Part shown: in pieces, positions 43,784 to 53,165 of the stretch
Numbering within the stretch: position 1 is the first letter of the stretch
How the letters are laid out: every line of letters starts with the position of its first letter
Assembly: GCA_963696585.1 (NCBI GenBank)
Contig: CAVOKW010000032.1
Location: 31,310-95,309, forward strand
Reading direction: 5' to 3'
Source: Parvibaculum sp963696585
Lineage (GTDB): Bacteria > Pseudomonadota > Alphaproteobacteria > Parvibaculales > Parvibaculaceae
Length of the DNA: 64,000 nt
Position numbers and translations under genes: made by a program
Notes under the pieces: model-generated
What the model was told of the DNA's origin: nothing
The model's database searches: none
Seen by the model: the letters and a program-made list of their open reading frames with translations, nothing else

Positions 43784-46700
43784 TCGGCGGCGGCTGCCGG
43801 GCGGCGGCGGCGCGTCACGCGTTCACGCAACGCATTCATGTAGATGTAAAGCACGGGCGTGATGTAAAGCGTCAGCATCTGCGACAGGATCAATCCGCCA
43901 ACGACGGCAAGACCCAGCGGCTGGCGCTGCTCGGCACCCTCGCCGATCGCCAGCGCAATCGGCAAGGTGCCGAGAAGCGCTGCCATGGTTGTCATCATGA
44001 TCGGGCGGAAGCGGATTCGGGCTGCTTCGATGATGGCCTCGTGAGGCGGCAGGCCATCGCCGCGTTCGCGCTCCAGCGCAAAGTCGATCATCATGATCGC
44101 GTTTTTCTTCACAATGCCGATCAGCATGATCATGCCGACAAAGCCATAAAGGCTGAGCGGCATGTTGAAGACAAGCAGTGTCAGCAGGGCCCCGACAGCG
44201 GCTGAAGGCAGGCCGGAGAGAATGGTGAGCGGGTGGATGAAGCTCTCATAAAGGATGCCGAGAACCAGATAGACCACCAGAATGCCGAGCAACAGGAGCA
44301 GGCCGAGACCGCGCGTGGAATCTTCAAAGGCCTGCGCCGTGCCCTGAAAGCGCGTGAGAATGGTCGCGGGCAGGGCGATTTTCGCTTCCGCCTCCTTGAC
44401 CTCTTCAACGGCCTGGCTCAGAGCCACGCCCGGCGCAAGATTGAAAGAGATGGTCAGGGAGGGCAGCAGGCCGAGATGATTGATGATGAGGGCGCTGGAG
44501 GTGGCGCTGTAGCTGACAAGCGAAGTCAGCGGCACAAGTGCGCCGCTTGAGGCGCGAAGCCGGATGCGGCTCAGCGCGCCCATGTCGCGCTGATAGGCTT
44601 TGCCGACTTCGAGCATGACCTCATACTGGTCGGCTGCCGTGTAAATTGTGGAGACGCGTCGCCCGCCAAAAGCGGTGCCAAGCGCCGTTTCAACGGCGTC
44701 TGGCGTGACGCCAAGGGCAGCGGCACGATCACGGTCGATCTTGACGGCCAATGTCGGTGTGGAGCGGTCGCTGTCGCTCGACACATCCTGAAATCCCGGC
44801 AAGTCGGCCATTGCGGTTTCAAGCTTGTCGGCATAGCGATAAAGCTCGTCAATATCGAGACCTTGCAGCGTGTATTGATAAGTCGCCTTGGAGACAAGGC
44901 CGCCGATGCGAAGGCTTGGCGGGTTTTGCAACACGACCTTGATGCCGGAGAGCCTGGCAAGTTTCGGTTTCAGGTCCTGAATGATCCGGTCAGGGCTGCT
45001 GGAGCGAACGGCATGCGACTTCAGGCGGATGATGAGCGTGCCATTGCTGACCGAGGGGCGCGAGCCGGACGGGCCGACACGTGAAATCACATTCTCGACA
45101 TCGGGATGGTTCATGACAATGCGCGCGGCTTCGGCCTGATAGCGCGACATGTCATCGTAGGATATGCCGTTGACGGCTTCGGTATTGCCGCGCAGTTCAC
45201 CTGTGTCGCCTGCGGGCATGAAATCCTTGGGGGCGTATTGGAACATCAGAACGGTCAGAACGAGGCTGGCGATAAACGTCATGAAGACCAGCCGGTCATG
45301 ACGCATGGCGACATGGAGCGAGCGGTCATAAGCGTTTTGCAGACCGGTGAAGACTTTCTCGCTCCAGTCTTTCATCGCCGCGACAAGGGGATGATTGCGG
45401 GCATGACCGTCATCACGGTGCGGCCGGAGCATGCGGCTTGCGAGCATCGGTGTCAGCGTCACGGAGACGACACCCGAGACGAGAATGGCGATCACGATCG
45501 TCACGGCAAACTCATGCAGGATGCGGCCGACAAGCCCGCCAAGGAACAGCACCGGGATGAAGACGGCGATCAATGAAACCGTCATGGAAAGAATGGTGAA
45601 ACTGATTTCCTGCGAGCCCTTGAGCGCCGCTTCATGCGGGGTCTCGCCGTTTTCAACATGACGCATGATGTTTTCAAGCATCACGATGGCATCGTCGACG
45701 ACGAAGCCGACGGAGAGCGTGAGCGCCATGAGTGAAAGCGTGTCGAGGCTATAGCCCAGCAGAGACATGCCGGCGAAGGTGCCGATGACGGCAATGGGCA
45801 AGGCAAGCGAGGGAATGATCGTCGCCGAGAAGGAACGCAGGAAAACAAAGATCACAAAGACGACGAGGATGGCGGCAATGATGAGTGTCAGTTCGACGTC
45901 ATGCACGGCGGCGCGAATGGTCTGGCTGCGGTCGAAATTGATTTTCAGTTCGAGGCCTGCCGGGATCTGTTCCTGAAACAGCGGCAGGATCGCCTTGATG
46001 CCATCCACGACTTCAATCGTGTTGGCACCGGGCTGTCGTTGAATGGCGAGGACGACGCCGGGCTGTTCATTGATCCAGGCGCCATTCTGGTCCTGCTCGA
46101 CCCCATTATAAACATGACCGATGTCGCCGAGCCGCACAGGGGCGCCATCGCGCCAGGTGATGATCTGGCGGGCAAAGTCACTGGCATCAAACATCTGGCC
46201 GTCAGCCTTGATGACGGTGGACTGGCTGGGCCCGTCCATTTGTCCGGCCGATTTATTGACATTGACCAGTCTTGTGGCTTCGGCCACTTCGTCGATGCCG
46301 ATGTTTCGCGCCGCCAGCGCATGGGGGTCGACTTCGATGCGGACGGCAAATTTGCGCGAACCGTAAACATTGACGAGGGCGACACCTTTGAGCGTCGAGA
46401 TACGACGCGCCAAAATCGACTCGGCATAGCGCGTGACTTCGGCGAGCGGCATGGTTTGCGACGTCAGGCTCAGATAATAGATGGGCGAGTCAGCCGGATT
46501 GACCTTGCGGATGGTTGGCGGTGTGTCCATGTCGGCGGGCAGCTGACGCTGGGCAACGGAAATGGCCGACAAAACATCCTGCGCGGCGGAATCGATATCG
46601 CGGTCAAGGCTGAATTCCAGCGTGATGCGTGTCGAGCCCTGCGCGCTTGACGAGTTCATCGTCACGATGCCGGCGATTGTAGAGAACTGGTTTTCGAGCG

Positions 46701-46896
46701 GGGTCGCCACCGAGGAGGCCATGGTTTCGGGGTCAGCCCCGGCCAGCGACGCCGACACCTGGATGGTCGGCATGTCGACATCGGGCAATTCGCTGACAGG
46801 CAGATTGATAAAGCCGAAGAGCCCGAACAGCACAAAGGCCGTCATGACGAGGGTTGTCATGACAGGCCGATGGATGAAGGGGGCGGAGATGTTCAA
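43780..46896 (-). CDS. RND efflux pump inner-membrane protein (HAE-1 type)
   Basis: The 1,038-residue protein has the AcrB/MdtB architecture: TM1 near residues 13-30, periplasmic porter loops (SELPDVDMPTIQVSASLAGA), TM4 proton-relay DD in VGFVVDDAIVMLEN and TM10 Lys in IGIVKKNAIMM. It exports hydrophobic compounds by proton antiport. It has no ATG; a TTG overlaps the TGA of the adaptor gene (TTGA), so translation must be coupled. No outer-membrane TolC-type gene is present. The stop overlaps that of mtnC. Confidence 0.95.
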   Translation of the reverse strand: MNISAPFIHRPVMTTLVMTAFVLFGLFGFINLPVSELPDVDMPTIQVSASLAGADPETMASSVATPLENQFSTIAGIVTMNSSSAQGSTRITLEFSLDRDIDSAAQDVLSAISVAQRQLPADMDTPPTIRKVNPADSPIYYLSLTSQTMPLAEVTRYAESILARRISTLKGVALVNVYGSRKFAVRIEVDPHALAARNIGIDEVAEATRLVNVNKSAGQMDGPSQSTVIKADGQMFDASDFARQIITWRDGAPVRLGDIGHVYNGVEQDQNGAWINEQPGVVLAIQRQPGANTIEVVDGIKAILPLFQEQIPAGLELKINFDRSQTIRAAVHDVELTLIIAAILVVFVIFVFLRSFSATIIPSLALPIAVIGTFAGMSLLGYSLDTLSLMALTLSVGFVVDDAIVMLENIMRHVENGETPHEAALKGSQEISFTILSMTVSLIAVFIPVLFLGGLVGRILHEFAVTIVIAILVSGVVSVTLTPMLASRMLRPHRDDGHARNHPLVAAMKDWSEKVFTGLQNAYDRSLHVAMRHDRLVFMTFIASLVLTVLMFQYAPKDFMPAGDTGELRGNTEAVNGISYDDMSRYQAEAARIVMNHPDVENVISRVGPSGSRPSVSNGTLIIRLKSHAVRSSSPDRIIQDLKPKLARLSGIKVVLQNPPSLRIGGLVSKATYQYTLQGLDIDELYRYADKLETAMADLPGFQDVSSDSDRSTPTLAVKIDRDRAAALGVTPDAVETALGTAFGGRRVSTIYTAADQYEVMLEVGKAYQRDMGALSRIRLRASSGALVPLTSLVSYSATSSALIINHLGLLPSLTISFNLAPGVALSQAVEEVKEAEAKIALPATILTRFQGTAQAFEDSTRGLGLLLLLGILVVYLVLGILYESFIHPLTILSGLPSAAVGALLTLLVFNMPLSLYGFVGMIMLIGIVKKNAIMMIDFALERERGDGLPPHEAIIEAARIRFRPIMMTTMAALLGTLPIALAIGEGAEQRQPLGLAVVGGLILSQMLTLYITPVLYIYMNALRERVTRRRRPAAAAD

Positions 46897-48035
46897 GGCG
46901 CCGATGCCTCTTGTCCCTGGATTGACACGAGGGCGCCGTCCTTGAGCCGCACCTGACCGGTGGTGACGATCTTTTCGCCGGCCTTCAACCCGCTGATGGC
47001 TGCGTTTTTCGCATCCTCAAAGAGCACATCGACAGTTTGTACATGCACCTTGCCGTCATCACCCACGACATAGACATAGCGCATTGACTCGCCGAGATTG
47101 ACCGCTTCCCGCGGCAGGATGGCAACGGACTTCAGCGTATCGAGCGTCACGGTGAGATCAACAAATTCGCCGGGCACGAGGCGCCGATCGAGGTTTGCAT
47201 GGCTCGCGCGCATGGCAATGGCGCCCGTGGCGGCGTCCACCGCATTGTCGATGAAATCGACGGTGGCGATGAGAGGCGCGGCGGTGTCACGGGCCTCGTG
47301 CGGGTTAAGCGTTATCGTCATGTCACCGGCCTGCATGCGGGCCTGGAGATCTGGCAGATATTGCTGGGCGAGCGAGAAGTTGATTCTGACGGGACTGATC
47401 CGACGCAGCATGACGAGCGTTTCATTGTCCGAGGCACGTACGAGATTGCCCGCATCCACGAGAATCGGGCCGGTTTTTCCCTCGATTGGTGCGGTGATAC
47501 GCGTATAGCCCACATCAAGGCGGGCAATGTCCGCGCGTGCCTTGCTGGCGGCGGCAGCGGCTGCGGCGGCTTTCATGTCGGCTTGCGATTTGTCGAGCGA
47601 CTGGCGCGAGAGAAAGCCTTTGGCGGCGAGCTTCACCGCCCGGTCATGGTCGAGGCGGGCATTTTCATATTGCGCCCGATCACGCGCATAATCGGCCTCA
47701 GCCTGACGCAAGGCGGCTTCATAGGGTTTGGGGTCAAGGCGGAACAGCAGGTCTCCCGGCTTGACGATGGCCCCTTCCTTGAACGCAATCTCGACGATTT
47801 CGCCATCAATGCGCGGGCGAATGGCGACAGTCGCGTCGGCATCAACCGTGCCGAGCGCTGATACCGTGATGGGCTGATCGCCCATTTTCACAGTGGCGAT
47901 GGTGACCGGGACAGGTTTGCTGGATTTTCCGTCTGATTTGCCGCCCCCGCCGGACAGAATCCCGTGCTGCCAGAGTGCCAGACCGGCAAGCAGCAAGCCC
48001 GCCAGCAGCAGGAAAAATCGCAGAGAGATATGCAT
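46893..48035 (-). CDS. RND efflux periplasmic adaptor (MdtA-like)
   Basis: The 380-residue protein starts with a membrane anchor (MHISLRFFLLLAGLLLAGLA). It has a lipoyl half (VKMGDQPITVSALGTVDADA), a coiled-coil hairpin (ADYARDRAQYENARLDHDRA to ASKARADIARLD) and beta-barrel and MP domains. The ATG at 48035 is preferred over TTG at 48077. It bridges the RND pump to an outer-membrane channel. The gene ends in an overlapping start with the pump. Confidence 0.93.
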   Translation of the reverse strand: MHISLRFFLLLAGLLLAGLALWQHGILSGGGGKSDGKSSKPVPVTIATVKMGDQPITVSALGTVDADATVAIRPRIDGEIVEIAFKEGAIVKPGDLLFRLDPKPYEAALRQAEADYARDRAQYENARLDHDRAVKLAAKGFLSRQSLDKSQADMKAAAAAAAASKARADIARLDVGYTRITAPIEGKTGPILVDAGNLVRASDNETLVMLRRISPVRINFSLAQQYLPDLQARMQAGDMTITLNPHEARDTAAPLIATVDFIDNAVDAATGAIAMRASHANLDRRLVPGEFVDLTVTLDTLKSVAILPREAVNLGESMRYVYVVGDDGKVHVQTVDVLFEDAKNAAISGLKAGEKIVTTGQVRLKDGALVSIQGQEASAP

Positions 48036-48145
48036 GTGGCTGTTTGAACCCGAAATGACAACTGCCTTCAGCCGCAAGGGCTGAAGTTATGTCGCCATTA
48101 TGTCGGCCTCAAGACAGACCGGGGATAAGTTTCTGTAATTTTTTG

Positions 48146-48346
48146 TCAGAAAGCCGCGCCACTCTTCAGGCCAAGCCTCTTGAAGAGCATGGCGGCCGGA
48201 CAAAAGCCGGTGAAAGAAGACTGCAGCAAATTGAGGCCGACAAATGTCGTGAGCAGCAGCCAGTAGGGGCTGTGAATCTGAGCCAGAAGCAGGCTGATGA
48301 GAACCATGGTTCCGGCGAAAGCCGTAACGGCGCGGTCAACAGACAT
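48146..48346 (-). CDS. DUF2892 (YgaP-like) inner-membrane protein
   Basis: This 66-residue protein has two hydrophobic helices (VTAFAGTMVLISLLLAQ and LLLTTFVGLNLLQSSFTGFC) with the short FCPAAMLFKRLGLK tail typical of DUF2892. The AAGGAGCTCATCACA site fixes the ATG at 48346; the longer frame to 48478 is not needed. DUF2892 is the membrane half of E. coli YgaP, fused there to a rhodanese. Here the rhodanese is a separate gene at 52.7 kb. It lies upstream of, and may be co-transcribed with, the MdtA/pump genes. Confidence 0.88.
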   Translation of the reverse strand: MSVDRAVTAFAGTMVLISLLLAQIHSPYWLLLTTFVGLNLLQSSFTGFCPAAMLFKRLGLKSGAAF

Positions 48347-48404
48347 TGTGATGAGCTCCTTGCGTTTCCTTGCCAGCCTGTTCTGGCGTATCGAGGCTTG
48401 TAGT

Positions 48405-48418
48405 TTAGATTTCTCTAA
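48405..48418. promoter_or_regulatory. Inverted repeat TTAGA-TTTC-TCTAA between DUF2892 and RND genes
   Basis: Two perfect 5-base arms, followed by TATATAT, lie 59 bases from the DUF2892 start and 45 bases from the adaptor start on the other side. A nearly identical element is at 53024-53037 upstream of the rhodanese. Divergent control of both pumps is likely. Confidence 0.6.
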
Positions 48419-48462
48419 TATATATGTCAACCGACAAGCCGGTATCAGAACAGGGAGCGGAC

Positions 48463-49437
48463 ATGACCAGATTGGCAATCGGCACGGGCATTCTCCTTGT
48501 CATGAGTCTTGGCCATGCCCAGGCAGCCGACCATCTTGTCAAGGTTGAGCGTCTGGAGGTTCAGGATCGGAAAGCCGTGATTGCCACGGTGGAGCCGGTG
48601 CATGAACTTCTCGCCCGGTCCCGGCTTGGCGGCACCATTGCGAGCGTGCTGGTCAAGGAAGGCGATAGCGTCGCGGCGGGTGATCGCATTGCGCTGATTG
48701 CAGACGAAAAACTCAGCCTGCAAATGCAGGCTCTTGAATCGCGGATGCAGGCGCAGAAGGCAGAGCTTGATAAAGCGGAGATTGATTACAAACGCGCCAA
48801 ACAACTGCGTTCCACGGGGGCCGTCTCGCAGGCGCGGCTCGATGATGCGACGACACAGCTCAATGTCGCGCGTCGCAATTATCAGGCGATCGGCTCGGAT
48901 CGCGATGTCATTATCCAGCAGACCAAGGAAGGCACCGTGCTGGCGCCGGGCGCCGGGCGCGTGCTCACTGTGCCTGTTGCCGTCGGCAGTGTTGTCATGT
49001 CTGGCGAGACCATCGCGACGCTTGCCGAGGACAATTACATTTTGCGGCTGCAATTGCCGGAGCGCCATGCGCGTTTCCTGAAGACAGGCGACAGCATTTT
49101 GGTGGGCGACCGCGGCATGCAGAGCGAACCCGGCATCCTGCGTAAGGGCAAGGTCTCACTGGTCTATCCGCATATCGATGAGGGGCGCGTGGTTGCTGAT
49201 GTCGTGGTCGATGGTCTTGGCACCTATTTTGTGGGCGAGCGAACGCGTGTCTGGATCGCCACCGGCACGCGCGAGGCGCTGGTGGTGCCCCAGTCTGCGC
49301 TGCATCAGCGCTATGGTGTGACCTATGTGACGCTCAAGAGTGGAATCGAGGTTGTGGTGCAGCCCGGCAATCTCACGGAAAAGGGCATGGAAGTACTCGC
49401 CGGCCTCAATGAGGGCGACGAGGTGCTGGTACCATGA
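48463..49437 (+). CDS. RND efflux periplasmic adaptor
   Basis: The 324-residue protein begins with a signal peptide (RLAIGTGILLVMSLGHAQAA). A biotinyl-lipoyl-like half (GGTIASVLVKEGDSVAAGDR), a coiled-coil region (LESRMQAQKAELDKAEIDYK) and the barrel and MP domains follow. The ATG at 48463 follows GGAGCGG; an in-frame ATG at 48424 is within the promoter. Its TGA overlaps the pump ATG (ATGA). Its export substrate is unknown. Confidence 0.92.
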   Translation: MTRLAIGTGILLVMSLGHAQAADHLVKVERLEVQDRKAVIATVEPVHELLARSRLGGTIASVLVKEGDSVAAGDRIALIADEKLSLQMQALESRMQAQKAELDKAEIDYKRAKQLRSTGAVSQARLDDATTQLNVARRNYQAIGSDRDVIIQQTKEGTVLAPGAGRVLTVPVAVGSVVMSGETIATLAEDNYILRLQLPERHARFLKTGDSILVGDRGMQSEPGILRKGKVSLVYPHIDEGRVVADVVVDGLGTYFVGERTRVWIATGTREALVVPQSALHQRYGVTYVTLKSGIEVVVQPGNLTEKGMEVLAGLNEGDEVLVP

Positions 49438-52400
49438 AGCGCGGCATTTCCGGATTTTTGACGCAGAGTTTCATCGGCTCGCCGCTGACGCCGCTCATTC
49501 TTGTCGCGGCCATGGCCATGGGCATGATCGCGCTTGTCTCGCTGCCGCGCGAGGAAGAGCCGCAGATCAGCGTGCCGATGGTCGATATCATGGTCTCGAC
49601 CAATGGCTATAAGGCCCCCGACGCTGTCGAGCTGATCACCAAACCGCTCGAAGATCTCGTCAAAGGGATCAATGGTGTCGAGCATGTCTATTCGACGACG
49701 CAGGACGACCAGGTTCTTGTGACGGCGCGGTTTCTGGTCGGCATGGATGAAGACACAGCCCTGCTGCGCGTTCACGAGAAAATACGCGCCCATATCAGCG
49801 AACTACCCTATGGCATTCCCGAGCCCTTGATCGTCGGCCATGGCATCAATGATGTGGCAATCCTTGTCGTCACACTGAGCGCCAAGCCCGAAGCGGCGTC
49901 GCGTTGGGATGATAATGGCCTGCAACAGGTTGCGCGCGAATTGCAGCATGAGCTGATGAAGGTCGATAATGTCGGCATGACCTATATTATCGGCGGCAGC
50001 GCCAATCAGATACGTGTTGAACCAGATCCTGAACGGCTTGCGCTTTATGGCATCACGCTTAATCAACTCGTGGATAAATTGCGCAATGCCAATCGCAGTT
50101 TGAATGCCGGTCGTTTCACACAGGCCAATGAAACGGCGCAGATTGTTGCCGGGCAGACCTTGCAGGGCGTTCCCGATATCGGCCTGCTGCTCCTGACATC
50201 GCGGGATGGTCGGCCTGTCTATGTGAAGGATGTTGCCGATGTTCGTGTCGGCTCCAGCGAGAGTGATCATCGCGCCTGGAATATCGTCGTCGATGACAAG
50301 GGAAATCCGGTCACGCAGCCGGCAGTTTCCATCGGCTTTGCCAAGCGCAAGGGGGCGAATGCCGTCACGGTCGCTCAGGATTTGCACGCCAGGCTCAAGC
50401 AGGTTGAAGGCACGCTGGTTCCCGGGGATGTGAGCGTTTCCATCACGCGCGACTATGGCGAGACGGCAACCGAAAAGGCCAATGAGTTGCTCTTTCACCT
50501 CGGTCTTGCCACCATTTCCATCGTTGTGCTGATCACCTTTGCCATTGGCTGGCGCGAAGGCGTGGTGGTTTTCGTCATCATCCCCACGACCATCTTGCTG
50601 ACGCTCTTTGCTTCATGGCTCATGGGCTACACGATCAACCGGGTCAGTCTTTTTGCCTTGATATTCTCTATCGGCATTCTGGTCGATGACGCCATTGTCG
50701 TGGTTGAAAATATCATACGGCACTGGCAGATGCGGGGCGACAAAAGCCTGATCGATAGTGCCGTCGAGGCCGTGGCGGAAGTCGGCAATCCGACCATCGT
50801 CGCCACCATGACGATCATCGTGGCGCTTCTGCCGATGATGTTCGTCTCCGGCATGATGGGGCCCTATATGAGCCCGATCCCGGCCAATGCCTCGATGGCG
50901 ATGATCTTTTCGTTTTTTGTCGCCGTCATCGTCACGCCCTGGCTGCTTCTCAAAATTGCCGGGCGACGCTTTGCGGGCAGCGCCAGCGATGATCATGGGC
51001 ATGGCGCGCATTCGCTAGGCAGGCTTGAGCAAATCTATTTGCGGCTGGCGCGTCCCTTGCTGACCGGGCGGCAGAATGCCAAACGGTTTCTCATCGCTGT
51101 AGGAGCTGCGACAGTGCTGGTCTGTTTGCTGTTTGTCACCAAGAGCGTCACCGTGAAGCTGCTACCCTTCGACAACAAATCCGAGTTGCAGGTGATTGTT
51201 GATCTGCCCGAAGGATCAACACGGGAAGATACGGAACGCTTCCTGATGGCATCGGCCGACAGGCTGAAGGATCTGCCGGAGCTTGTCTCCATTCAGGCTT
51301 ATGTCGGCACCTCGGCACCGTTCAATTTCAACGGATTGGTGCGGCATTATTATCTGCGTGACAGACCGGAGCAGGGCGACCTGCAAATCAATCTGACGCC
51401 GAAAGGTGAACGCTCGCGCGAAAGCCATGATATCGCGCTTGATGCGCGCGCGCGGCTTGCCGGGCTTGCGCGGCCTGATGGGACATATGTGCGCGTTGTT
51501 GAGGTGCCGCCAGGGCCGCCCGTTCTGGCGACACTGCTTGCTGAAATCTACGGTCCCGACGAGGCAACCCGTCGAGCGACAGCGCGGCGCGTGGAGGAGG
51601 CCTTCAAGCAGGTTGATTTCGTGACGGATGTGGATACGACATTCCACAAGCCGGGGCCACGCCTGCGTTTCGTCATCGATCAGGAGAGCCTTGAATATCA
51701 CGGTGTTGAGGAGCAGGCCGTCTATGACACGATTGCCTCCATTGTTGGCGGTGTCGAGATCGGTTTTTCGCAAAAGGGCAATGGGGCCAAGCCCTATGAG
51801 ATTGTCGTCAAGCTGCCGCGGCGCGATATGACGATGAGCGAGAAAATCCTGACAACGCCCCTGCCGGCGGGCGGCACAACGCGCAGTGGCAAGAATGTCG
51901 AGCTGGGTGATGTGGTCAGCGTTCACGAAGAACCCGGCTCCTATCCGCTTTACCGGCATAATGGCCGCTTTGCCGAAATGGTCATGGCTGATGTGGCAGG
52001 TGCTTATGAATCGCCGGTCTATGGCATGGGTGCTGTTGGCGACAAGCTCAACGCGATGACCTGGCCTGAAGGCCTGAAGCCTGTGGTCCTGCTTCATGGT
52101 CAGCCTACGGATGAATCGCATCCCTCCCTGCTATGGGATGGCGAATGGGAGGTTACCTACATCACGTTCCGCGACATGGGCGCCGCTTTTGGCGTGGCGA
52201 TTGTCGGCATTTATCTGCTGGTGGTGGCGCAGTTCGGCTCGTTCCGTCTGCCACTTGTCATTCTCATCCCGGTGCCTTTGACGCTGATCGGCATTATTCC
52301 GGGACATTGGCTGTTTGGGGCGGCGTTTTCAGCCACATCCATGATTGGCTTCATTGCGCTTGCCGGCATCATCGTGCGCAATTCAATCCTGCTTGTTGAT

Positions 52401-52664
52401 TTCATCGGGCATCGCCGCGCTGAAGGCGGGCCGTTGCGGGAGGCGTTGCTTGAGGCGGGCGCTGTTCGCTTCAAACCGATCGTGCTGACGGCAGGTGCAG
52501 CCATTATCAGCGCCGCCTTCATCATGACCGACCCGATTTTTCAGGGGCTCGCCATTTCGATGGTGTTTGGTCTGTTTGCGTCTACCGCGCTGACCCTGCT
52601 CGTCATCCCGGCGGTTTATGTCGTGCTCAGGGATGACGGCAAGGGTTTTGGCAAAATGGCGTGA
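49434..52664 (+). CDS. RND efflux pump inner-membrane protein
   Basis: The 1,076-residue protein is a second, divergent RND transporter: TM1 region SPLTPLILVAAMAMGMIALV, porter loop EEPQISVPMVDIMVSTNG, TM4 proton relay ILVDDAIVVVENI and late TM helices FIALAGIIVRNSILLVDFIG. The His-rich patch ASDDHGHGAHSLG after TM6 is unusual and could bind metal. It forms an operon with the adaptor at 48463. No TolC homologue is in the window. Role in export of hydrophobic or sulfur-related toxic compounds is inferred from the DUF2892/rhodanese context. Confidence 0.94.
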   Translation: MKRGISGFLTQSFIGSPLTPLILVAAMAMGMIALVSLPREEEPQISVPMVDIMVSTNGYKAPDAVELITKPLEDLVKGINGVEHVYSTTQDDQVLVTARFLVGMDEDTALLRVHEKIRAHISELPYGIPEPLIVGHGINDVAILVVTLSAKPEAASRWDDNGLQQVARELQHELMKVDNVGMTYIIGGSANQIRVEPDPERLALYGITLNQLVDKLRNANRSLNAGRFTQANETAQIVAGQTLQGVPDIGLLLLTSRDGRPVYVKDVADVRVGSSESDHRAWNIVVDDKGNPVTQPAVSIGFAKRKGANAVTVAQDLHARLKQVEGTLVPGDVSVSITRDYGETATEKANELLFHLGLATISIVVLITFAIGWREGVVVFVIIPTTILLTLFASWLMGYTINRVSLFALIFSIGILVDDAIVVVENIIRHWQMRGDKSLIDSAVEAVAEVGNPTIVATMTIIVALLPMMFVSGMMGPYMSPIPANASMAMIFSFFVAVIVTPWLLLKIAGRRFAGSASDDHGHGAHSLGRLEQIYLRLARPLLTGRQNAKRFLIAVGAATVLVCLLFVTKSVTVKLLPFDNKSELQVIVDLPEGSTREDTERFLMASADRLKDLPELVSIQAYVGTSAPFNFNGLVRHYYLRDRPEQGDLQINLTPKGERSRESHDIALDARARLAGLARPDGTYVRVVEVPPGPPVLATLLAEIYGPDEATRRATARRVEEAFKQVDFVTDVDTTFHKPGPRLRFVIDQESLEYHGVEEQAVYDTIASIVGGVEIGFSQKGNGAKPYEIVVKLPRRDMTMSEKILTTPLPAGGTTRSGKNVELGDVVSVHEEPGSYPLYRHNGRFAEMVMADVAGAYESPVYGMGAVGDKLNAMTWPEGLKPVVLLHGQPTDESHPSLLWDGEWEVTYITFRDMGAAFGVAIVGIYLLVVAQFGSFRLPLVILIPVPLTLIGIIPGHWLFGAAFSATSMIGFIALAGIIVRNSILLVDFIGHRRAEGGPLREALLEAGAVRFKPIVLTAGAAIISAAFIMTDPIFQGLAISMVFGLFASTALTLLVIPAVYVVLRDDGKGFGKMA

Positions 52665-52671
52665 GGCGGGC

Positions 52672-52989
52672 CTATTTCTTGACGGGCAGGCCAGCCTTTT
52701 TCCATCCTTCGATTCCGCCTTCGAGATAGAAGGCGTCGCAGCCGCTCGCACAGCCGCCGAGCTTGGCCGCGTTTTGCTGTGTGCGCATGCCGCCCTTGCA
52801 GTGATAGACAACCGTTTTGCCGGTGAGATCGGCCAGGTCCTTGGGCGAAATGCTTGAGAGCGGAATGAGTTTTGAGCCTTCGATGCGCTCGACCGCGGTT
52901 TCATTGGGCTCGCGAATATCGACCAGCGCACAGTCGCCCCGGGCGAGCCAGGTCTGCAGGGTTTTTACATCAATCGGTTTCAAGGACAT
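52672..52989 (-). CDS. Single-domain rhodanese
   Basis: The 105-residue protein has the active-site loop VVYHCKGGMRT with Cys64 and the preceding VDIREPNE and final FYLEGGIEGWKKAG signatures. It would carry persulfide sulfur (thiosulfate or glutathione persulfide to an acceptor). GGAGAACGCC fixes the ATG at 52989. It is convergent to the RND gene with 7 bases between stops. Its promoter carries the same AT-rich inverted repeat as the DUF2892/RND promoter, suggesting a common sulfide-linked regulon. Confidence 0.93.
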   Translation of the reverse strand: MSLKPIDVKTLQTWLARGDCALVDIREPNETAVERIEGSKLIPLSSISPKDLADLTGKTVVYHCKGGMRTQQNAAKLGGCASGCDAFYLEGGIEGWKKAGLPVKK

Positions 52990-53023
52990 GGCGTTCTCCA
53001 AAATGATTCCGGCTGTATATATA

Positions 53024-53037
53024 TTAGAAATTACTAA
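53024..53037. promoter_or_regulatory. Inverted repeat TTAG-AAATTA-CTAA upstream of the rhodanese
   Basis: Four-base arms TTAG/CTAA with an AATT-centred spacer, flanked by TATATAT, start 35 bases before the rhodanese ATG. Read on the minus strand it matches the 48.4-kb element at 17 of 21 bases. Confidence 0.55.
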
Positions 53038-53165
53038 TAATTAAAGTGAATTTTTTGTTATTGCGTTTCATTCGCATTCGCATTAAGTCAGGACAGACTG
53101 CTTTGATGCAGGAGAGCGATACGTTATAACATATCATATTCGACGCTTATAATCCGGGGACAAAC

